A DNA stretch of 64,000 nt from Azolla caroliniana. Its lineage: Eukaryota > Polypodiophyta. Below, piece by piece: positions 23,318 through 32,971 of the stretch (position 1 is its first letter; each line of letters starts with the position of its first letter). The stretch spans positions 23,188,001 through 23,252,000 of the forward strand of contig JBHGNT010000001.1 of NCBI GenBank assembly GCA_043228905.1, read 5' to 3'. Below the pieces are notes generated by a model, which worked only from the letters and a program-made list of their open reading frames with translations, did not search any database and had not been told where the DNA came from. Both the position numbers and the translations under genes were made by a program.

Positions 23318-25912
23318 ATGGAATGTATCAAGCTGAATCTCGAGGAAATTCCCTTGCTTCAGTTTGGGGATCGGTCCCATCTTTTAGATTTGATCAAATC
23401 ATGTGGAAAAGATAAGGATTTCTGCAAAATCACAAGGATCCACGCTGATATTGTGAGTAAAAGAGACTTGATTAGAAGAGATGTTTATATTGGAATTGCC
23501 TTGATTCGAACCTATGCAAAATGTGGGTCTCTAGAAAAAGCAAAAGAAGTATTCGAACAAATTCCCATAAGGAATGTTAGGGTGTGGAATGCATTGATTG
23601 TCGGATATTCTCAACATCGGAGAGGACATGAAGCATTGAGATTCTTTGAAAGAATGCAAGATGAGGGTATAGCACCTGATGCTGTGACCTATGTTTGTGC
23701 TTTGAAAGCTTGCGGTATTGTGAAGAACCTTAAGCTTGGAGAAGATATTGAGGCTCAAATAAGGAGAAAAAGATTATTGGAGAAGGATATTGTTCTTGGA
23801 AATACATTAGTAGACATGTACGCAAAGTGTGGCTCTCTTAAAAGGGCTCGAAAAGTATTCGACCAACTTCTTATGCGAGATGTTGTGTCTTGGAATGCAT
23901 TGATTGCTGGATATTCTCATCACGGATTTGGTGATGAAGCTTTAAAATGTTTTACACAGATGCAAGACGAGGGAATTCCTCCGGATATAGTAACTTATAT
24001 TTGTAGCTTGAAAGCTTGTGGCATCATAAGGTCTCTTGGTATAGGAGAATACATAGCCAACGAGGTGAGGGATAAAGGGTTACTGCAGAAAGACATTATG
24101 TTGGGTACTGCATTAGTAGACATGTTTGCTAAGTGTGGGGCACTTGTGAAAGCTCAAGAAGTGTTTGAAGAATTTAGGAAAATGCAAAATGTTGCAACTT
24201 GGAATGCAATGATTACAGGATATGCCCAACATGGGTTTGGTTTTGAAGCCCTAAATTGCTTCAAGCAAATGAAAAGTGAGGGAATCTCTCCAAATGCAAT
24301 AACATATATCTGTATTTTGAAAGCTTGTGGTCTTGTAGGATGTTTGGATATGGGAGAAGTAGTAGCTAGTGAAGTTAGAGAGAAAGGCATGTGGCAAAAC
24401 AATGTCATGCTTGGCACTGCTTTAGTAGACATGTATGCCAAGTATGGAGCACTTGAAAAAGCACAAGAAATATTTGAACAACTTCCAGCACGAAATGTTG
24501 TGTCATGGAATGCATTGATAGCTGGATATGTCCAACATGGCCTCAGTGATGAAGCCCTACAATGTTTCAGGAAAATGCAAGATGAGGGAATTCCCCCTAG
24601 TTCAGTAACTTACATATGCATTTCAAAAGCTTGTGGAGTTGTAGGATCACTCGAAATTGGCGAAATAATAGATGCTGATGTGAGAAAACAAGGATTATTG
24701 CAAAAAGACGTTGTTCTTGGTACTGCATTATTAGATATGTATGCTAAATGTGGCGAGCTTGTAAAAGCACGCGAAGTGTTTGATTTTCTTGCCATTAGGG
24801 ATGTTGTTGCTTGGACAGCATTAATATCTGGGTATGCCCAGCATGGATTTGGTGATGAAGCTTTGATATGCTTCCGGCAGATGCAAGATGAGGGTCTTTC
24901 TCCACATGCTGTAACTTTTATTTCCATCTTGAGAGTTTGTGTTACAGAAAGATCTTTTAAGATTGTGGATGCTATAAATGCTGAGGTGAGAAAGGAAGGG
25001 TTATTACAAAGAGACCTCATGCTTGGCAATACATTAGTAGATACATATGCAAAATCTGGTGCGTTTGACAAGGCAAGAGAAGTATTTGAGCATCTTCCAG
25101 TGAGGGATGTTGTGTCTTGGACTGCCTTGATAGCAGGATATACCGAGTACAAGCTTGGTGATGAAGCCTTGAAATGTTTTGGCCAAATGCGAGATGAGGG
25201 AGTTTCTCCTGATGCGATGACTTATAATTGTGTTTTAAAGGCTTGTGGCATTATAGGATCTCTTCAAATCGGGGAAGACATAGATGCTGAGGTCAGAAAA
25301 CGTGGGTTATTGCATAAAGACCTTGTTCTCGGCAATACATTGGTAGATATGTATGCAAAGTGTGGTGCAATTGAAAAGTCACGAGCAGTGTTCGAGCAGC
25401 TTGAAGTGCAAGATATTGTATCATGGACTGCCTTGATGGCAGGTTATGCTCAGCTTGGAGAAGCCCAAGCAGTTCTAGAACTCTTCAATAAAATGAAGGC
25501 AAATGGTGTGATGCCGACATTAGTTACTTTTCTTGTTTCACTAACCGCATGCAGTCATGCGGGGTTATTGTTGGAGGGAGAAAAGCTTTTTGATGATATG
25601 TGTGTTGTTTATGGTCTTTCTCCTACACTAGATCACTACACATGTATGATTGATCTCTTAGGCCGTGCTGGACACCTTGACAAGGCTAAGGTTTTACTTG
25701 ATAAGGTGCAATCTTCTGACCATCTTCCATTATTGTTGGCTATAATGAGTGCTTGTTACAAATGGGTAAACTTGGAACTAGGAAGATGGGCCTTTGAGCA
25801 ATCACTACAGCTGGATAAAAATTGTGCCTCTGCATTTGTCTCCATGAAAAATATATATGCAGCAGTTGGCATGCTGACTGAGGCAAATGAAAACTGTGGT
25901 TTAAAGAGATGA
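23318..25912 (+). CDS. PLS-type pentatricopeptide repeat protein, one exon, 864 residues
   Basis: PPR proteins bind organellar RNA one base per motif and act in editing, splicing or processing in plastids or mitochondria. This one has seven S-P-L triplets of about 101 residues each, recognisable by the S-motif core x-LGxxLVDMYAKCG, the P-motif core VVSWNALIAGY and the L motif ending VTYICxLKACG. They run from about residue 56 to 760 and are followed by an E1-like tail (LLLAIMSACYKW...MKNIYAAVGML). There is no DYW domain. Read with the usual position 5/last-position code, P motifs 1-7 are ND, ND, NN, NS, TH, TD, TT and S motifs 2-7 are ND, TN, TN, TD, ND, ND. The start at 23,318 gives no convincing transit peptide. 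The end GLKR-stop is abrupt: another frame just after it reads EMKHEHGKCKQ, like the start of an E2 motif, so a frameshift may have shortened the tail. Confidence 0.92.
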   Translation: MECIKLNLEEIPLLQFGDRSHLLDLIKSCGKDKDFCKITRIHADIVSKRDLIRRDVYIGIALIRTYAKCGSLEKAKEVFEQIPIRNVRVWNALIVGYSQHRRGHEALRFFERMQDEGIAPDAVTYVCALKACGIVKNLKLGEDIEAQIRRKRLLEKDIVLGNTLVDMYAKCGSLKRARKVFDQLLMRDVVSWNALIAGYSHHGFGDEALKCFTQMQDEGIPPDIVTYICSLKACGIIRSLGIGEYIANEVRDKGLLQKDIMLGTALVDMFAKCGALVKAQEVFEEFRKMQNVATWNAMITGYAQHGFGFEALNCFKQMKSEGISPNAITYICILKACGLVGCLDMGEVVASEVREKGMWQNNVMLGTALVDMYAKYGALEKAQEIFEQLPARNVVSWNALIAGYVQHGLSDEALQCFRKMQDEGIPPSSVTYICISKACGVVGSLEIGEIIDADVRKQGLLQKDVVLGTALLDMYAKCGELVKAREVFDFLAIRDVVAWTALISGYAQHGFGDEALICFRQMQDEGLSPHAVTFISILRVCVTERSFKIVDAINAEVRKEGLLQRDLMLGNTLVDTYAKSGAFDKAREVFEHLPVRDVVSWTALIAGYTEYKLGDEALKCFGQMRDEGVSPDAMTYNCVLKACGIIGSLQIGEDIDAEVRKRGLLHKDLVLGNTLVDMYAKCGAIEKSRAVFEQLEVQDIVSWTALMAGYAQLGEAQAVLELFNKMKANGVMPTLVTFLVSLTACSHAGLLLEGEKLFDDMCVVYGLSPTLDHYTCMIDLLGRAGHLDKAKVLLDKVQSSDHLPLLLAIMSACYKWVNLELGRWAFEQSLQLDKNCASAFVSMKNIYAAVGMLTEANENCGLKR

Positions 25913-25950
25913 AACATGAGCATGGAAAATGCAAGCAATAAATCCTGAAT

Positions 25951-26375
25951 GGATTAAGAACTATGATGCTAAGCTTCAAACTCCTTTAAGGATGATGAAC
26001 AGAATGCCTTAACCCCAAAACAAGTTTAAGGATGTCAACACCAAACCCAACCCTACCAAATTCAAGGACGATGATGCTAAGCCTTAAAACTCCAAGCTGA
26101 AAGATAACAATGCTAAATTCAGTGGATGTCAATCCTAAATCTCAAGTTGCTAGATGCTACACATTTATTGGATTTAGAACTGTGATGCTAAGGTTCAAAC
26201 TCCTTTAAGGATTATGAACAGAATGCCTTAACCCCAGAACAAGTTTAAGGATGTCAACACCAAACCCAACCCTACCAAATTCAAGGACGACGATACTAAG
26301 CCTTGAACTCCAAACTGGTCCAAAGAGAACAATGCTAAGTTCAGTGGATGTCAATGCTAAATCTCAACTTTAAAT
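25951..26375. repeat. 219-bp tandem duplication downstream of the PPR gene
   Basis: GGATTAAGAACTATGATGCT at 25,951 recurs with small changes at 26,170. Long shared blocks such as ACAGAATGCCTTAACCCC, GGATGTCAACACCAAACCC and TTCAGTGGATGTCAAT follow in the same order. It probably lies in the PPR 3' UTR or just beyond it. Confidence 0.85.
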
Positions 26376-27947
26376 TTATTCAGTGTCGATTCTTGTATGT
26401 AACCAATAAGCAAGATACACAATTATGCTCCACATAATTCTCATATATGTAAAAACAAAACTGCCTAATTCTCCTATGTGTACAGTGTATATGTAAAAAA
26501 ATAAACATTAGAAGTGTCTAATTTCAGTATCCCTTTTCAGATTTATAGGCAACTCTCTACATATTAGGTCATTGTATATATTCATAATAAGATTTGGTTG
26601 GTGTAAGATACAACACTATATTCGGGTGATACATCATTATTGTTTTTAGCAAGTTCACTTTCTATATAATAATCTTCCTGTATTTGCACATTCTTACAAC
26701 CCTCCAATTGAAGCCATAACCTCATCACTTACAGCATATCCTAAGACCTATGCTGTTAGTATCCATGTGAAACAACATTTGCAATCTTCATAGCTTTTAT
26801 GTTAATCAATTAGTAAATATCTAAGTCTAAGATAATCATGTATCAATAATACCCATTTGAAATTGGACTCAACTTCCAAGCTCGTCAAGCAACATCTGCA
26901 CTTCATATATCAAAGCCACATATCAAAGCCATAAATGAATAAAGGAAAGATGCACTTGTATGCAACCACTTATTTATGGAACAATCCACTCATATGTAAA
27001 GCATAGATGAGCAGAAGTTTGACAGAATTTTGTCCAAATCCATCGGCATGCAAATGGGAAAACAAAAACTCAATTTATACATCAGCATGTAAGTTCTGGA
27101 ACCAGACAGTTCAAAGTCACATCACAACTCATTTAAGGAACAATACACTCACTCATATGCAAAACATAGATCTTGGGTCTAACATAACAGATCACAAGTT
27201 TCAATTAATTTGACCAAATCCATCAGCAAGCAAAAATGAACATAAGAAGAATTCAACTCGTACATTATGGATGTTAAGTTATGAAACCAGAGAGTTCATA
27301 TCATGGTTTCATAATTATATGAGATAAAAAGTTCTGAATAATGATAATAACCCACCATACTAATATCAAAATTGCATTCCATGATATAATAAATAGAATA
27401 ATAAGTAAATTGATTCACTTGTATCTCATAAACACAATGAGATATTGCATGCAACCATTCAAATGATTACTCCTTTTCACTTATGTCACTTTTTAATGCA
27501 CAATTTTTTGGTAGAATGATCTGGAATACCTTCCAGAACGCTTTAAGAACATTTAGACCAAGAATACATGAGTAATGTGAAATTAAAATTGAGCCATTAC
27601 AGATTGATTCTTACACATTAACCAGATAGACTTTGGGTCATCATGTTAAGACCTGAATAGTACATGAAGCAATTTTTAATGCTTAAACCAAAACCTGACA
27701 ATTTCCAGAAATCCATATAGAATCATGGTTTATGAAGGATAAAAGTCACTTCCAACCTCTTTTATTAGTGAGTCCTCTACAGGTATATGTTCAGATTGTG
27801 TTAACACAATGCACTAATGAAAGCATGATATATATACTTCTGGAAAGGAATCATTGCATTCCATAAATACATTAATGGATGCCGATCATGATTTAGCATC
27901 AGATATACTACTTACACCATAGCAGCCATTAACTACCAGAGCACATT
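26376..27947. other. Intergenic, no gene seen
   Basis: The stretch is AT-rich, with no coding region or RNA gene I can support. Near-repeats such as CCAAATCCATC(G/A)GCA and AAACATAGAT around 26,990-27,240 show a small local duplication. The UBC13 3' UTR and polyadenylation site must lie at its right end on the minus strand. Confidence 0.5.
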
Positions 27948-30900
27948 TCACACTCCAGTCGCATATAATCTTGTCCACTCCTTAGCTGTTTCAGATTTCA
28001 AATATCAACAGTTGTTTGTGTGAAGAATAATACAGAAATGCTTCAAATAGAATGGATAACAATTCATATTAGGTTGAGAAACCAAGACAATAAATACTTC
28101 CTCTGATCTTACCCTAACTAGCATAAAGAGTTTAGTTAAGGGAAAACCTGCGAAATACCTGAGTTTTTCTTTACTTTGCGAAAATGCCTCTAATTTTTGT
28201 TATTTCCAGAAAATACTTTGGTCAACTCTCTCTCCAGCAATTATATGTGCTATTTGAGCAATTATATGATCGATTCATCTTATTTTCTTCAGATATATGT
28301 GCTATTTGGGCAATTATACAATCAATTCATCTTATTTTCTTCAGATATATGTGCTATTTGAGCAAATTATATGCTCAATTCATCCTCTTTGGCATTTGGG
28401 GAAATGACAAAAACATTACAGCATTCAGGGTTTTTCCATTGACTGAATTGACATCATAATTAGGTTTCCAAAACAAGCCAGTTAATAGATCCAAAAGTCT
28501 CACCGGTTTCAACCGCCTCAGCTTCATTAGCCTTCCAATGTTTTGCAATATTCTCTGACAGTGGATCATCAGGATTGGGGGCACTGAGAAGTGCTTGTAT
28601 GCTGCAATTACCCTCTTTTTAATATCAAAATACCAAAAAACATCTTTCTTTTTCTTTTAAGGGTGGTTAATCATACCTTAGAATAATAGCATTCCTTTTT
28701 GTTGGGGGTAAGAAATAAATACACATTCTTAGATCATAAATGTAAAAACAGCAACAACATACCTTAGAAGAACTGTTCGAATTTGAAGTGCAGGGCTCCA
28801 CTTATCTTTCAGTATGTCTAAGCATATTCGACCAAGCTATAAGAGTGGGCACAGATAATTGATCTGATCATTATTTGATAACCTTTTTCTACATGTAGCT
28901 ATATTTGCAATAAATGTGTAAACCATACATACCTTGTCGATATTAGGATGATATATCTTTGTCAAAAACCGCACCTATTCAAGAAAGAGGATATCATTGC
29001 ACTAATAAAGCAAGATTTTAAGCACACAAAATGAATAAGGCTATCCCAGAGGTATTAACCTTAAATACTAAAGGGAGGGATTAAAGACATTATATAGAAA
29101 ACACAGCACGCCACACTCTAATCACTCTCACGTTCATCCTTGATCTTAAATAAGCAACAAGTGATATCAGGGAAAAACTGCCATGCCTCTGACTTCAATG
29201 AATCTCCCTATATTTCCAATATTTCCTGAAAGACCCTTAGTCAACCTCCTCTAAAGCAATTATATGAGCTACTTGAGCAAATATTTGGTGAATTTCATCA
29301 CTTTTTCTCAATTATATGCAGTAGTTGAGAAATTATACTGTCAATTCATCCTCTTTCAGGATTGACAAGGCTATTTGCAGAAATAATGAAAATCTTAGGG
29401 CATGGCATCTGGGAGATTTTTAGACATACAAGTATTTTGGAATTTTCCCTAAAAGCTACAAGGAAGGTGCTTAAATTTTCTTTTCTTTCATTTCATTCTT
29501 TACATACTTCATCATCACTTGTTAAGATATGCATCAAGTTAAACAGTATAATGGAAGACATTATTCCTCACCTTAGGTGCTGCCATGGGATACTCTTCAG
29601 GTAAGAATAGCTCTAACTTAAAGACTCCACCTACAAGGAAACAAAAAACAGATTTTGCTCAGACAACTTCCAATGGAAGAACCCCAATAGACCTTTCAAA
29701 AAGCTCAAGAAAAAAATTAATAGATTTTACATACTGCTATACATTTATGAAGTTCATGATCCAACAGTTGCTTCAAAATGGACTTTCACAATATGAACCA
29801 AAATTTGGACAGAAAAACATCATAGAGAAGCATTGGTGTTAGGCTACATGTTATGACAGATAATAACGCAAGGGATTAAGCATAGAACGCAAAGAATCTT
29901 TCAAAAAAGCAGAAAAAATATGTATTATATTATACATGACAGTCTTCATGATCTTAAACATCTTTCAAAGTTGACTCTGGAATATCGACAAATTTTGGAT
30001 GGATAGATACATCATTGACATATAGGAATTAAGCTTAATGCAAACAGACAATAAATAAAAGAAGAAGAACGCTATAAAAGAAATGGCAGACGTGACTTAT
30101 CTAGTAAGACAGAAAATATATACGTGTGTATGTGTGTATGTGTTTAAGATGTAACTTTGAATCACTGATCTATCCAGGCTTACCCCTATTGTGGTAACAT
30201 TCATTTACTGGAAATGTTGATCCTATGATTTCAGTAAACTCTTCCCAACATTTTTTGGAAGAATTGGGGTTCGATTTGTATTTTGCATGATTTTCCATAC
30301 TATACAAGATATGATTTGTGAAATTCACCAAAACTTTCCTAGATATTTTCCATGAAAATAAATAAATAAAAACCTCAGGGCAAACATGAATCCATCAACA
30401 AAGATATAAATAAAATGATTATATTTATGAAGATTCTTCAATGAGAGGAAATACCTTCATAAGCTGATTGACCAGGACCAAGAATCATGACATTGAAATA
30501 TCTCAAGTTGTCCTCACATGGAGAAGCACTGATTCCAGGAGCTGTGTAGAATTAGAAATAAAATTCAGAGATTCAGAGAAGAAAAGAAGAAAGTACAGAG
30601 CATAAAAAGGAGAAACCTACAGACAAAAGAACTCAGAGAAAAGCAAAGAAAAGAGGGGAAAAAAACACGAGATCACTTAATAAAAAAGAAAATTAAAGCA
30701 GAAGGACAGGAGACAGCACAGAAAAAAGCAAACGACACACAAGATCAGGCAACAGAAAAATAACTAAGCTAAGGAAAATTTGAAGCAAAGAGAAGAGAGC
30801 ATACAAACAAGATCAGGTATGAGAGGAAAGCAAAGGGAAGCAAAGATAGAGAAAAAGACACAAGCACAAGATCGCCTCGTAGAAAAGCAGATTAAGGGTA

Positions 30901-31349
30901 AAATATCTCATAAGATCGCCTCAAAAGGAAAAAATTTGAAGTACAGGAAAACAAAAAACATAGCAGGAGATCGAAAGCAAAGTAAATAAAAACAGAAAAC
31001 CATTTGAAAACTAATGAAAGATAAGATCACATTTAGAGAGAAGCAAATTAGTGGGGAAAAAAATACACAAAGGTCACATCAGCCATAAACAAAACGAAAG
31101 GGGGAATGGACAAAAACACACACACAAGTTTCATATCAGAGAAAAGCAAAAATCTGAAGAAAAATGGGAAACTTTAAGCTAACCTGGTTCGCTCAGCAAT
31201 CTTTGAGTTTCCTGCAGATCGATCAGAAGGGTGCAAAAAAAAACAAAAAACAAGGACTTTAAGCTCGAAACAAGACAGAGAAACTGGATAATGAGAGAGA
31301 AGATATCCATTACCTTGATGATTCGTCGAGGAAGATTGCTGCTAGTCAT
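27948..31349 (-). CDS. UBC13: UBC13-type ubiquitin-conjugating enzyme E2 (K63 chains), 8 exons, 153 residues
   Basis: With a UEV partner, UBC13 enzymes build K63-linked ubiquitin chains for DNA-damage tolerance and signalling. Exons on the minus strand: 31314-31349, 31184-31211, 30455-30541, 29572-29630, 28933-28974, 28763-28836, 28504-28601 and 27948-27985. They total 462 nt, giving 153 residues plus stop, the same length as Arabidopsis UBC35/36. The protein starts [20 protein letters not shown]. It has the E2 core [20 protein letters not shown], with HPN at 79-81 and the catalytic cysteine at 89, and ends [10 protein letters not shown]. All introns are GT-AG. The short last exon lies more than 500 bp from exon 7 and supplies the final 12 residues. 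A (CT)n tract on the gene strand lies just upstream of the ATG (31,395-31,427). The gene looks intact and functional. Confidence 0.97.
28138..28445. repeat. MITE-like repeat in the last UBC13 intron, with three internal tandem copies
   Basis: The block begins AGGGAAAACCTGCGAAATAC and ends CATTCAGGGTTTTTCCA, roughly inverted ends. Inside, a unit of about 57 bp (ATATATGTGCTATTTGAGCA, then AATTATAT and TTCATCTTATTTTCTTCAG) is repeated three times at about 28,235-28,390. Related blocks occur at 29,160-29,460 and near 41,590-41,820. Confidence 0.55.
29160..29460. repeat. Second MITE-like copy in a UBC13 intron
   Basis: This copy lies in the intron between exons 4 and 5. It begins CAGGGAAAAACTGCCATGCC and ends GGAATTTTCCCT. 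It shares GTCAACCTC(T/C)-type, AGCAATTATATG(A/T)GCTA-TTGAGCAA and CAATTCATCCTCTTT blocks with the copy at 28,138. Confidence 0.5.
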
Positions 31350-31396
31350 GGCGTGTCGCGGATCTTCTCAGGGTTCGTTCGTAACTTTACGTTTTG

Positions 31397-31427
<31 letters not shown>

Positions 31428-31809
31428 GCAAAAAGCAGAGCGAAGACGAGAGATATGGATGGAGGTCATGGTATGGAATTAGAAGAAGTGTGATTATTAA
31501 TAATTAGTAGCATAATTCTGATTTATTTATTTACATGACATACCCCTCCCCATCGACTACATACATATATATGTACATTAACATACATACAAAGCAAATA
31601 AATGTATGTATGGAAACCGTCCGTGTATACATACATATATGTATATATGTATATATGCACATCAATCATTCAATAGCTCTCAAGTGGGTGCGCATTCACC
31701 CGCCATGCCCTCGTATCATCATGTTGGGTGTTCTGTCGGCAAACTTCTTATGTAAGAAGTGTAGTAGCACACTACAAATGACAAAACCACACAAGACTAG
31801 ATTTGATCT
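31350..31809. other. UBC13 promoter side and spacer
   Basis: Contains a (GA)n tract at 31,395-31,427 and alternating (AT/GT) sequence such as ACATACATATATATGTA near 31,560-31,660. The UBC13 promoter (reading left) should lie here, but no core element can be fixed with confidence. No gene is seen. Confidence 0.5.
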
Positions 31810-32268
31810 TGTTACGGGCATGACCATATAATATCCCGTGGTAAGATTGTATCGTAGTATTATCTACACGTAGATAAAGTGTGAGGGTTAAACGAGAGTG
31901 TAAAGAAGGGAATGATTACTTTTAATCCTTGGGGATTGAGACAACCCATTAAGGCCAAGTGTGAACTTGCATGGGGGCCTTGGGTCTGCCTATAAATATG
32001 AGGCTTGGCTACCTTCATTGCACACATCGTTCAATTACGTCAAGACTCTACTTAAGTGGTGATCAAACTCTTGAAGTGAGCGCACCAATACCAGGTGCGA
32101 CTAAGTGCCACGATGGTGGTATGGGACGCCAATCAAGGCTCGTGTCCATCTTGATCCCTTCGCTCGGGGGTGGTCAGGTGAATCGACGCCCTTCTTTCTC
32201 TCTCTCCTCTTTTTCTATCTATCTATTATATCATTATCATTTGCTTACATTAGGAACTAGCTCTAACA
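31810..32268 (+). repeat. 5' LTR of the full-length Gypsy element
   Basis: 459 bp, starting TGTTACGGGCATGACC and ending GCTCTAACA. A TATA box (CCTATAAATATGAGG) lies at about 31,990. The matching site in the 3' LTR reads GGTTAAAAGTATGAGG, so only this LTR keeps a good TATA box. Confidence 0.95.
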
Positions 32269-32270
32269 GT

Positions 32271-32284
32271 TGGTACCAGAACCT
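32271..32284 (+). other. Primer-binding site, Met-tRNA-like
   Basis: TGGTACCAGAACC begins two bases after the LTR and matches the plant initiator-Met primer site (TGGTATCAGAGC) at 10 of 12 positions. Confidence 0.75.
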
Positions 32285-32933
32285 CGATTCCTAATGTTTC
32301 TTTTGTTGATTTTTTTTGTTGTTGTTGGATGGTGATCGATGGATGTGTGGTTGAGCTTGATCTAGAAAGGCATCAACATAAGAACTTTGGTATTCCTTTC
32401 TTAATTTTTTTTTCCTATTCTTTCTTTTCCCATTCTAATCATGTTTAAGTGTATATGTAATAATCTCATTGATTCAATTATGTTGTGGTAGTAATAATTG
32501 GTTGTATAAAACATTTACATATGTGTATGAGGTCAATACCGCAATTGAAATATATTTGATATGTGATTTGTGTCGTATGCGTATGAGGTCAATACCTCAA
32601 TTGTTATATATTGGATATGTGATTTGTGTCGTATGCATTAGAGATCAATACCTCAATTGCACATTGCATTCACTCTTGTTTTTTTGGGATGTTACGTGTG
32701 CGTAGAGGCTATATGCCTCAATTAGGTATCTCAATTACATCATTCATTGGTTAACGATTCTTTTATATACACATATGTACTCATATGTATACGTATTTAA
32801 TCGTATACATGTTATGAACATATATGTGTGTATATTAGAAATTTGTTACTGTTAAGAATTAGGTAAGTAATTAAGCAAGGGTTAATTAGTACCTAATTAT
32901 GTGATTAAGTTAAGTGCGGAAAATTATGTGATA

Positions 32934-32971
<38 letters not shown>

